The translations under genes and the position numbers were made by a program. A stretch of DNA of 64,000 bases from Blumeriella jaapii. Taxonomy: Eukaryota > Ascomycota > Leotiomycetes > Helotiales > Drepanopezizaceae. Shown here one piece after another: positions 22,679 to 33,697 of the stretch (the stretch's first letter is position 1; each line of letters starts with the position of its first letter). The notes beneath the pieces are model-generated. The model worked only from the letters and a program-made list of their open reading frames with translations. It was not told the origin of the DNA and searched no databases. Location of the stretch: positions 1,736,001 to 1,800,000 of the forward strand of contig VWND01000076.1 of assembly GCA_009599575.1 (NCBI GenBank), read 5' to 3'.

Positions 22679-25282
22679 GCCGGAGAGGAGGTTTTGATTT
22701 GCCGGACGGATTGGCACTCGGGTCTCTGACAAGAATGAAGGCAAAAATAAAGTCAAACCAATTGAGCGCGATGTGAGTGGGTCGGCGGAGTGGGCATGCT
22801 TTCCCATCGACAAACTGTCAGACGCGAGGGGATAGGTACAGGAGGTACAGTACTGTACACATGTACATACATAGAGGACGGTACATGGCATACAGTACAG
22901 TACAGTATGTACAGGACCTGCCGTGACACCGCGTCTCCTTGGCAGCGTTGCAAACGAGATGAGCGCGGGCGATCTGTGCAAGGCAAGAGGCGCAACACGT
23001 CCCTGATGAAGGATGCTCGATCATGAAATGATGTGCGTCGAGAAGCGAGAGGAGAGGAGAGGAGTGGAAGAGAGAGATGGAGATGGAGATGAAGAGAGGG
23101 GAGAGAGAGAGAGGGTGGAGAGAGGTGAAGAGAGAGAAATGGAGCGAGACGCGTTCCGAGGACAGATGCGAGACACGTGATCTCGCAAGAAAGTTGATCC
23201 GTCGGAGGATGACGGCAGATGCCGTCGCGTTCAGTCGCTCCCGCGGACACGTGATTGGCTGGGTCGGATTTGGCTCGGCTGGGGCTGGCCCAAGACGCGT
23301 GGCATGGTGTTGACATTGGAGAAAAATCGCGTCAAGGCGGGTAAGACATCTCGCGAAGGGTCTTTCACAACTGTCGTTTAATACATACGGGACTGTGTGT
23401 ACAGTATGTACCCTGTACAGTACCGCAGCTGAATGAAAGAAAATCTTCTGTTACTAAATTGATCACAACTGCCTTGGCTGCTCTTCAGCTACAGTACGGT
23501 GGCTGCGTTGGCGGCCTTGGCTTCCCAGGGGGGATGCAGACAGGTTGGCAGCATTCGGTACGGAGGAAGAAGTGAAATTTCGAGACGAAGCTTTGAGCTA
23601 CTGTAGTGCGTGTGTACGCATTGTGCTGACCCCTGCCATTTGAGAGTTCACGAGGTTTTAAGATTTTCGCAAGTTTCCGAGTGTTTCGAGGATTGTACGA
23701 TTTAAGTGACCCGCTATCTGCTGCAAGCTATACGCTGCAAGTTATACCGTACGCTGCAGGCCCGACCGTTTTGGCCGGAGTGCGAAGCCCGAGGACGTGG
23801 TTCCTCGAAGGGGGGGGGGGGGGGGGGGTAGGGGGGGGAAATGCAAGGGGTGTCAAGACAGCGTACTGTGTACAGTAAGTGTGTACACAGTACAGTAAGT
23901 GTGTACAGTAAGTTTACGCGCAGTACCGTACCGTACCGTACTGCATATACAGTACAGTATGTACTATATGTACTGCACGCGGTACTGTAGTCGAATAGCT
24001 AATCGAGCCGCGACCGCGATGTTGGCGCCTTTTTGGCGAGTTTGGCCTAGTGGTAAAGCGATTCCGCTGCTCGCCCTGACATCATCCATGGCGTGGGGGA
24101 GCACATGCAGGTCGATATATTAATATTCCCCCTCATATTAATATCAATGTTCATGGTATTGTGACTGTGCAGTGCAGTGCCGTGCCGTGCAGGGCAGTGC
24201 GATGGTGGTGATGATCGTGAAGCTGAAGACGATGATGAGCATAGGGATGATGATGAGGGAGATCATGGGGGTGAGCATTATCGACCGTAAGATTGTGATT
24301 CTCGTGATTGATTCACGTTTTCATCATCATCCAACAGACGTCGTACCGCACCGCACCACACAGGAGCGTACCGTACGGCGCATGCCCCCAGTCCAGTACT
24401 GTGTACACATACATCTCTCTCGACTCGGCATTAACCCGAAAAAGAGACTCTGATGCTGGGGGCATGAGCTTGCCTGCTGGAAGATCCGCATCGGATTCGT
24501 GAGGTTCCACAATATTGACATCCATCATCGGTAAAACAACCATCAATAATTTCCACATCCACATCCAGATCCACATCCACATCCACCTCCACCTCCACCT
24601 CCACCTCCAGAGTCGAGGAGAGTACACACAACAGTCTTGTTTGTACAGCACGGTTTGTACGGTTTGTACGGTACAGTACGGTACGGTACAGTCTGTACAC
24701 AGTAGTGTGCAGTCTGTACAGTCTGCACTGCACGTCTCTCCACCACCGGCGTCGCCTCGACCTCCACCTCGACCTCCATCTCCACCTCGACCTCCGCCTC
24801 GGCCTCTCTCTCTCTCCGCACTCACCACATACCGCATCGCATCTCTCTGCACAGCACCGTTCTGTACCGACAGCACCGGACTGGACGGGACTGGAAATCC
24901 CTTCCCACCTCCCCTCGCGCGCTCCGCTCTCTTCTCTCCGCTCGCACCGCATCGACCCCATCCGCCTCGGCCCATCCCATCGCCAACGCTCTTCCGTGCA
25001 CTGCCGTGCGCCGCAACGCAACTCGGGGGGTCGGCCGTGTGTGGATCGCCTCACGCATTCAGTACAGGATTGAGTGAGTGTACAGGATTGTGGTACGGTG
25101 CCGTACCGTCCGTACTGGAGACTGGAGACTGGAGACTGGAGACTGGACCGCCAGCACAGTCCTGTCCTGCCCTGTCCTGTCCTGTCCTGTCCAGTACCGT
25201 CCCGTAGCTGTTGCGCTGTTGCCGCTCGTGCGCCGCAGCTGAACCACGGCCTCCCAGCCTGATCGATGTCCCGGCAGGCACG
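22679..25282. repeat. Divergent intergenic region between TERT and the Rho-GEF gene
   Basis: No gene was recognised in these 2.6 kb. It contains TACAGTAC/GTACTGTA clusters (about 22845-22910, 23398-23420, 23868-23960, 24640-24720), a GA-rich tract (about 23045-23150), G-runs (about 23811-23839), (GATGAT)-type units (about 24200-24260), (CCACAT)/(CCACCT)n (about 24550-24608), (CGACCTCCA)-type units (about 24755-24800), four tandem GGAGACTGGA-like units (about 25105-25145) and five CCTGT units (about 25160-25190). A tRNA A-box-like stretch lies at about 24033-24072. Presumed promoters of both genes lie at the two ends. Confidence 0.6.
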
Positions 25283-28200
25283 ATGGACGGCCTCACCGGA
25301 GACCAGAACATGTTCTACTCACGCCGCTCTTGCCCTTCGCCCCCTTCGCCCGAACGTCTGCTCCACCACCTGCACCACCCACCACCACCACCACCCCAAC
25401 AAGCCCAACAACATCAACAACATCAACCCCAACAACCCCAACCACCACCCCAACCACAACCACCACCACAACACCAGCACCACCACCAGCACCAGCACCA
25501 GCACCATCACCAACACCAGCACCACTCCCATCGTCACCCGCGCCAGCACCATCCCCACCAGCCCCGACTCTACGACCCTCCTCACTACGACATCCCGCCG
25601 CTGCCCGAATATCGTCTACCCTCGCTCCAGACCTCCGCGCTCCCCTCTCCGACGCTCCCCTCTCCGACGCTCCCCGCCCTGACCCTCACCACCCAGAACC
25701 TGCACGCCGTGGCCGCGCATGGGTACGTCGCGCCCATCCTGAATGGAGAAGGAGAAGACGAGGGAGAAAGAAGAAGACGAAGACGAAGAAGAAGAAGAAA
25801 AAGGAAAAGAAGCGGAGGAGAAAGAAGAAGACGAAGGAGAACGAGGAGTGCCAGAAGAACAAGTCGACAAAGAAGAAGACCCGGATGACTTCTACAGAGA
25901 GTACTTGGGTGTGCATGCAAACGGACTGAGCATCACGATTCACGAGATGTCCGCGACGGTGCCGGAGTCGAGGCGGCCTCAGTCCTCGTCGCTGCGGCCC
26001 AATGGCGGTGGAACGACGCCCAAACTGCCCTCGCTGCCGCAAGCACGCAGTGACTTGAGGCCAACCACTGCGCGTTCGGCCGCGTCCCCGCTGGACACCC
26101 GCGCGCTCGCGGGCGCCAAGTCGGCATCGGCGCGGAACGCGGTCGCCACGGCGGGAAAGCCGAGCGTGAGGGATTTGCTGAAGCGTTTCGACCAGAACAA
26201 CGAGCCCGCCGCGTCGACGGCGCGCAAGCCGGCCGCTCGGCCCGCCACCAGGGACCCGAGCAGCGGCCCGGGGCACGCGAGAGAGCGCGGCGGCGGCTAT
26301 CAGGCGAGGATTCCCGTACCACGCGCCGCCTCGCGAGCCCCCGCCGGCACGACGAGAGAAGCCGGGAGGAGGTCGCCCGGCAAGAACCAGAGGGCGCGAT
26401 TTGCCCCGGACGACCGCGACCGAGACCGAGCCCGGTCCGCCCTTGCGCAGAGACGGCCAACCCACGTCGCCGGCTCGCACGCGCAAGCGGCACGGTCGGG
26501 CACCAGTCGATCGCCCAGCACCCCGAGCAAAAGACCTTTATTCGGAGAAGTGGTCCCCCGAGAGCAGGAGGCATCCCACGCAGCGCATGGCATCCCTCCA
26601 CCCGCAGCGCGCCGAACCTCGGAGTCCGGCCTGCATCCTGCCTGGTCGTCCCCGTGGTCTTCCCACACGCGGAGTCGATCCGACATGGATGTCTCGCCCA
26701 CCTCGCCCACGGCGTGGTATCTTGGTGTCACGCCGACCCTCGAGGCCGTGGATACGCGCAAGCCACTTCCGCGCCGGGGCACAACAGAAGCCACAGCGAC
26801 TTCCAAGATTCGAGAGTGAACACGATGAGTGGCGTCAACCCATCGTTTCAGACCGCGATCCCCCCACCGCGCGCCGCAGCTGTGCAACCACCACCACCAC
26901 CGCAATCTCGTTTGCCGATGCCATCGCGGCGGCCCAGCGGTTCTTCGGATTCGTCATGCTCGCCCACGACGCCCGCAAAATCCCCGTTTGCGAAGAAGCC
27001 CCTCTCGAATGGAAAGCGTCGGAAGCAGGACCAGAGACAGTGGAGTCCGACGGATCGCTCCATGACCCCAACCGGCCGGGACGATACCCCGCGTCCGTCC
27101 CCACGAGGCAGAGCTAGGCCCCTGGAAAAACTGGGGTCCAGCAATGCCAGTCTCAACGCGTACATCTCAGCCCCGCCGCCCAAAACCTCGCCGCCGCTCC
27201 GACGCTCGCGACCGCGACTGCCGGTCTCTTCCGCATCGACCGACGGTGTGCCGCGCCAGGCCGCCGACCATTCTGGTTCCCCGAAGCAGGCCAGATCGGG
27301 CATGAAGATCACCCGCAATCTATCGGACACGAGCGACGCGAAGGGGCGAGCACGGCCGGATGTGCCGATCAGCAAGGCGGAGTTCGTGGCGAAGCGGGAG
27401 CTCATCCGTCGAGCCTACACGCGGTCCATCCACGAGAGCGAGCAGAAGCAGATTCGGGCGGACAACCTGCGGCGATTGAGCGAACGAAAGGCATCTTTGG
27501 CGTCGCAGGTATTGCAAGATGACGAAAGCGAGGAACAGTCTCCCACTCAAGCACCCTCCGAGGAGCCTGTGGCTGAGGAGGCCACACCCTCTGCAGCTCG
27601 ACACGTCTTTCTCGAGACCGGACTCCGCGCAGCAAGAAAAGATCTTCGATCCAGACTCCCCGACTCTTGGAATGCCGTGTCCACTCGACGACGACCGTGA
27701 TGAGCCGCCCCCATCTGCCGTTTCCAACGCGACGGGCTGTACGGAGATTGAGAATGAGCCACAAACCGAAGCTGCACGCGTGAGCCGGATGTCACCAAGA
27801 CGGAGTGGGCCGTCCAGTCGTCCGGATTCGGTTGACGGTCGCCTCGGCCCCGAGCAGGCTTTCTACGGAATGCAAGATTCGGGACCAGGAGCGAAGGGAG
27901 ATAGTACCCGGGTCATGCTTGATGCCACCCCAGAGGAAGAGCCACAGCCGCCGGAACCGACTCATCCCGATGCCGTGGTGTTCACCCGAGCTCCCTCTCC
28001 ACCAGCTGCGTTCCGGGAGGATGAGCAACTTGTCGTCAGCTCTATGTTCACCGTTGCGAGCATACAAGCGGCGGCGTCGGACCAATCGAGACCTGGTTCT
28101 CCCTCGGAATCCCGTGATGGTCACTTCGCGGCTGAAGACCAAGTTCCCAATCTGGCGGAAGAGGCGAGTGTTCCGGACGCATGCGCCCAGGCCCCCGACG

Positions 28201-31200
28201 TCACTCCCCGACGAGTTAGCTGAGCCACCGAGGATCGAACTTCCCATCCTCCGTGCTGCTCTGGCTCCTCCGAGCGAGAATGAGCAGGATTGCCTCAGCT
28301 CCTCCGAAATGGAGTACGAAAGCTCAGACGGGGCGGGCCACACCAGCTCGGGGGAAGTCGATAGCTATGACAACGCCTGCGAAAGCCGAGACGGGCAAAT
28401 GTCGCCGCGGACATTCCACTCAGATCGTCAGTCTTGGAGAACTGATGACTCGGTGGCGACGGCGGACGAGTACTTCGAAAGAGAGAGCTCTTCAGAACCA
28501 GAGCAGAAACCGGTTCCGCCTCCCAAGGAGTATGAGTTTTACCCCGAGGTTCCGCCCAAGCCTGACGGCTACAGCCCTCTCCCATCTCCACGGTTTGGGG
28601 GGGAGAAAAACCAACCGCTTCCGCCCCCTCCCCGACAGCGTCTTTCTCCCATGACCACAGGAGATGGCCTGGGATTGGGTCTCGTTGGCGCGTCGCCGTC
28701 CCTCACCGTCGGCTCGGCCACTGCTATGTGGCCTGACTATGCGCCCCCTCCGCCACCGCCCGAAGCAGAGGAACCTTCTCCCCCGCTTCGTCGCACGCCC
28801 CCTCCTCTGAGTCTGCACAGCCGTCGGCCACCATCCAGTGCATGCCAATCTAGCGTAAATGGCAACCGATATCCTGACTCCAGGCGAGAAAGTGACGACC
28901 TCTTCTCTCCCCATGCGTCGGTCTCGACACCTAGATCGAGCACTCAGGTCTCCTTCGATGACGGCAACAACGACTCCAAGACCAGACTGCAACCCGATGC
29001 GGCCATCACGGAAGAGGAGAGGCTGGCCAACGAGGCCTTGCGGAAACGCCTCTTCAAGCGCCTGATGGGGATCAAGGAGCTGATTGACACGGAAGCGGTG
29101 TACATCAAAGATATGAATGTCGTCGAGGAGATTTACAAGGGTACTGCAGAGGCGTGCCCTAAGCTCGATCCAAGCGACATCAAGACGATCTTCAGAAACT
29201 CCCACGAGGTTGTGGAATTCTCGACCACTTTCCTGGACGAGTTGAAAGACGCGGCATCTAGCATCTACTCCCCTCGAAAGCGATCGAGGACCAGGGCAAC
29301 AGGGACTTCGCAGTCTACCAGAATTTCGGATGCAACCACGTCGCACGAGGAGACTGACGACCAAAAAGACCGAAAGACTTTCATCGGGGCACAATTTAAC
29401 AAGAACTTGGAGCGAATGCGAGCCGTGTACACGGATTTCCTCAAGAACAGCGAAATTGCAAACGCGCGCTTGGCGGTCCTTCAGAATGATAGCGCCGTCA
29501 AGGTTTGGCTCGGCGAATGCAATCTCGTAGCGAAGGATCTTACTGGTGCATGGGATCTTGATGCCTTGCTCGTCAAGCCGGTCCAGCGCATCACTCGCTA
29601 TCAGCTGTTCCTCGCTTCGTTCAAGGAGCTGACCCCGATGGATCATCCCGATCATGCCGCGCTCCAAACCGCAGCACATGAGATGGCCCAGCTTCTCCAA
29701 GATATCGATGATCTCAAGAAGCGCTTGGCCAAGCTCGGAGAGATCGTGGGTCGGAAGCGCAAAGAGTCTGATGTTCGGACCGGCATTGCCAAGGCCTTTG
29801 GAAGACGTTCGGACAGATACGTGTCCAGTGCGAATCGTCTCCCGGACGATGAGGTGTATCTCAAACTGAATGAGAAGTTTGGCGACGATTACCTCAAACT
29901 CCAGGTCATTCTTCGCGATGCCGAGTACCAGACCCGGGAAGCGACGAACTATGTCAACAACAACCTCCGGCTGTTCTCGGCCATGGAACTCTTCATGCGC
30001 ATGTTTCCCAGCTCGATCCCTGAAATCGAGAGCAAGTGGGTGCGCTTTAACATGTCCATGCGAGCCATCGGTAGCGTTGGACTCGAGGATCACGTCACCG
30101 CTGTCAAGACGCAAGTCATCGAACCGGTAGAGAAGATCATTTCTCTGTACGGGCCACCTGGGCTGGCCATCAAGAAACGCAACAAGCGCCGTCTGGATTA
30201 CGAAAAATTCCTGGCTCTCAAGTCCGCGGGGAAGAAAGTGGACGAGAAACTGACCGAGTTGGTCGCCCAGTACGAAGCTTTGAACGAAACGTTGAAGCTT
30301 GAGCTCCCCAAGCTAGCCAGTCTGACCAACACCATTGGTCAAATCTTCTCTACTCGGCTGTTGTACATACAATCTGACTGGTGGGAAATGTGGAAGGAAA
30401 AGCTCAGTCAGGACTTGGAAGTTGGTCAAATGACCACAAACATCGCAGACATTTGTGAGATGTTCCACCGCGACTTCAAATACTCGGAAGCCAAGATGCA
30501 GGAGTTTTCCATCATCAATGGGACCTTTGGCAACGGCATGTCAACTCGACCATCTCAATCACTATCGACGACGATTCTATGCGCAGGGGCTGGCCATCAA
30601 ACCTTTCCAGCCGCTCTCGTGGCGTATCTATCACCAGCGACAAATCCCCCAGTCTCCCGACTCCGGATCCTGCAAAGAGGAATAGCGGTTCATTCGCCTC
30701 GCCGCTCGCTGCAAATGGCACCAGCCTTCCACAGTTTGCACATTATCCACAATCCTTCACTAGCCGCTCTCGAGCAGGATCTGGCTCTCCTGCCACCCCA
30801 GATATGACATTCAGCTCACGGCACCATGCGCTCCTTGTTCGACCGAGCACGGGTCGAAGCCACAATTCCGAGCCAACCGGGATGCGTCAAAGCCATGAGA
30901 CCACCGCTCAGTCGTTCTACCGTGAATTGGGATCGATACACACCTCGCACTTTGACGGTCCGCCTCCCTCCACGCGACCGTACTCTGGGGTGTTCCATTC
31001 TGCGATGCCGCTTCCCGATGGCCCTGAGGATAGCCAGCGATCATCTCGGGCTTCGTCTCGTGATCGCAACATATCTGGCGGCTATAATGTGCTGTACCTT
31101 GCTGCAAGCTTATTCGAATTCAATATTGCCGCCACCAAGTCAGAAGCTGGATATCCTTACTTGACCTATTCAGCTGGCGAGGTATGTTTACTCTTCTTTT

Positions 31201-31365
31201 GCCACCGTCATCCCACTCCATTTTCGACAGCCTGCTAATATGCCTCAGATCTTTGACGTGATTGGCGAAAAAGGCGAGCTATGGCTAGCCAAGAACCAAG
31301 ATGATGCCGGGAACCAGGTCGGCTGGATCTGGAGCAAGCATTTTGCGCGACTAGCAGCTAACTGA
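25283..31365 (+). CDS. Rho guanine nucleotide exchange factor, DH-BAR-SH3 (Tuba/DNMBP-like)
   Basis: Very large scaffold-type exchange factor of about 1900 residues, expected to activate a Rho/Cdc42 GTPase at curved membranes. The N-terminus is low complexity (His/Gln/Pro, then a Glu/Lys tract), followed by long Ser/Pro-rich disorder. The DH domain lies at about 29030-29760 (LFKRLMGIKELIDTEAVYIKDM, split here as LFKRLMGIKELID and TEAVYIKDM; LLVKPVQRITRYQLFL). The BAR-like helical domain lies at about 29860-30520 (KFGDDYLKLQVILRDAEYQ, LIYGPPGLAIKK-type region, RLLYIQSDWWEMWKEKL). The SH3 domain lies at the C-terminus (LYLAASLFEFN, GEIFDVIGEKGELWLAKN, GWIWSKHFARLAAN). Introns read by phase are 27509-27596, 28168-28219, 30540-30586 and 31183-31248. 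A probable 40-nt intron at 25723-25762 has a weak acceptor. One further join near 26.70-26.80 kb is needed to change frame but could not be placed. The start ATG 25283 is inferred. Confidence 0.85.
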
Positions 31366-32340
31366 ACCCGCCTTTCAACTTTCGACTTTGACATGTTCAT
31401 GTTAATGCGTGGGGATCCTTTCCCAAAGACAGACAGCAACTTCTGTCATCACCCACAGCTGAGCAAGGGTGCGTTACAGTATGATTGAGCGTGGCGTTCC
31501 CACGGATACCGCTGGATGCGTTTATTTACGGCGATTCAGTGATTACCTTTTGATAACATTGAAGCGGAGCGCTCCTGCCGCTCCTGTCACCTTTTTGTTT
31601 TCTTTTGTTACATTTTGATTCTTGGAAGCAAGTGAAGCATCTTGCACAAATTTTTTTTCTCTTCACTTTTCGATGGAGATTTATTTTGTGCTAGTGTACC
31701 AGGAATCAGGCTGGGCTTTGCGTACAGAACACATCGATCGACATGGTACATTTGGCGCATACGGGCTGGGAAGAATGGATGGGAAGGAGATGTATACAAT
31801 GATAAATGCTTGAGAGACGGCTATGTCTTTTGTTCGGAAGGGATGAAAGAGGGGGGCAGGGAGATGCAGCCAGCCCAGGTGGCGAGGACCTCTTTGCAAA
31901 GAGAGGGGCTGTGATCAGAACAGCAGAGGGAAGGGGAGGGAAGGGGAACAAAAAGAAGTGAACGGTCGAAGTAAGGCAAGACAGATATGCAAAGGACAGG
32001 AGATAAGGTAGCATTAGGTGAATGCTTATGTAACAAGTCATCCTCTGCTTTTCGTGGCCCATGCACATCCGTCTCTTTCTTTCTGGTTCCTTCTTTCCGC
32101 CTCTTGTGCCCTTTGGGCGTCCTGAGATGTGGGCGGATCTTGAGAGAGAGAGGTGTGTGTATCGGGCTTCCCTAACACCGGAGAGGGACGGCTCCCGAAA
32201 TCTCGACGATCCTAAGGCCGACGATATCAAACTCCAAACTTCATGCATGCATATATGCATCGCGCTACGAACGTTGGTGGGGAGAGGAAAGGTATAGTGA
32301 AAGAGGATTGCTGCGGGCTTGCTCGCGGCTAGTAGCAGTA
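31366..32340. other. 3' flank of the Rho-GEF gene, no further gene seen
   Basis: Probable untranslated tail plus intergenic DNA. Open frames of 60-180 codons occur on both strands but show no family motif or splice structure. CATGCATGCATATATGCAT at about 32241-32260 is a short palindromic run. Confidence 0.45.
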
Positions 32341-32367
32341 GCAGCAGCAGTTGGAGTCACTTTTTTG

Positions 32368-32555
32368 CTTTGCTATGCTGTGCTGTGCTGTGCTGAGCTG
32401 TGCTGAGCTGTGCTGTGCTGTGCTGTGCTGTGCTGTGCTGTGCTGTGCTGTGCTGTGCTGTGCTGTGCTTTGCTTTGCTTTGCTTTGCTTTGCTTTGCCT
32501 TTGCGTTGCCTTTCCTTTGCCTTTGCTTTGCCTTTCCTTTGCCTTTCCTCTGCTT
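32368..32555. repeat. (TGTGC)n followed by (TTTGC)n pentamer array
   Basis: About 18 units of TGCTG/TGTGC (32372-32467) grade into TTTGC and then CTTTGCCTTTC units (to about 32555). The open frames over it (Cys/Ala/Val/Leu or Gln/His/Ser/Lys repeats) are artefacts. Confidence 0.93.
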
Positions 32556-32685
32556 TTCCTTTCCCGTAGATAAGGTGAGGTAAGCAAGCAGCAACTTCAC
32601 TTCACGTCCAGTGAAGTGAACAAATAACTCTGCTCGCTAGCAGACGGACGCCTGAAGGTGCTGTGCATGTTTAGTGAGAAGCAAG

Positions 32686-33048
32686 CATATATATGTATAT
32701 ATGTATATACATATATATACATACGTATATATATACATACATATATATATACATACGTATATACATACATACATATATACATATATACATATAGACATAT
32801 ATACATATATACATATATACATATATACATATATACATATATACATATATACATATATACATATATACATATATACATATATACATATATACATATATAC
32901 ATATATACATATATACATATATACATATATACATATATACATATATACATATATACATATATACATATATACATATATACATATATACATATATACATAT
33001 ATACATATATACATATATACATATATACATACATACATACATACATAG
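32686..33048. repeat. Long ATATAC/ATACAT microsatellite, about 360 bp
   Basis: Nearly pure 10-bp units of ATATATACAT run from about 32770 to 33030, with more degenerate ATATGT/ACATAC units at the left and (ATAC)n at the right. Frames over it encode Tyr/Ile/His/Met repeats on both strands and are rejected as genes. Confidence 0.95.
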
Positions 33049-33697
33049 CAGGTGTTCTTTGCCGCCTTAAGGGGGCTGTGGGAAGAGGGGGTGAGATCTG
33101 AGAAGCAGCGATCTCGTAGCTCAAATATCACAACGAATTCGGTATTCTCACATGTGTCTACCTACTCACATGGAAGGGACCGTTGACGATCGAGGGTCGG
33201 CGAGTTAGCGGCGTGCGATTTCCGCACTCGTCGCGTTGCTCCATACCAGCAATTTTTAAGCGCCCCCAGGCCTGGAGCTCGATAGGCATCTTGCAAAACG
33301 GTGACGGCGCGGCGAGTAAGTGGTTTGGGGTCTTGTCTTGGGGTGGGTTGAGCCACGTCAAGCATGTCAGTCACGGGGGCTGGTGTCCTTTGGAGCTCAG
33401 CAAGAGACGTCGCCGCGCGCCTTGGATTCGGTTGAGAGTTGGGCTCCCTGCCCGCCATGGCTAGGAGGTTGGAAAGGGAACGCGGTCGGTATGCGCGACA
33501 GGGCTTCTTCGATCTTGGGAGTGTGCTCAATGGAGAGAGGCGTGGAAGGGGGGGGGGGGACGGGAGTTTGGCGAGGATCTCGGTGGAGGGAAAACAAAAC
33601 AGATATCATATACGCCATGTCCCATAACGCGGGCTTGCAAGGTGAGCGAGGGACTCCTTTTTGGAAAATTGACTTGACCACTCCTGCGGATTGTATT
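33049..33697. other. Intergenic region downstream of the MFS transporter
   Basis: No gene was recognised. Overlapping open frames on both strands lack motifs. A G10-type run lies at about 33550-33559. Confidence 0.45.

Noticed and set aside
28492..30114. 540-codon minus-strand frame opposite the Rho-GEF DH/BAR region
   Set aside because: It has no motif of its own, and the plus strand carries clear DH and BAR signatures over the same bases.
32597..33131. Open frames of 120-175 codons over the ATATAC array
   Set aside because: Pure microsatellite translation (Tyr/Ile/Met/His repeats) on both strands.
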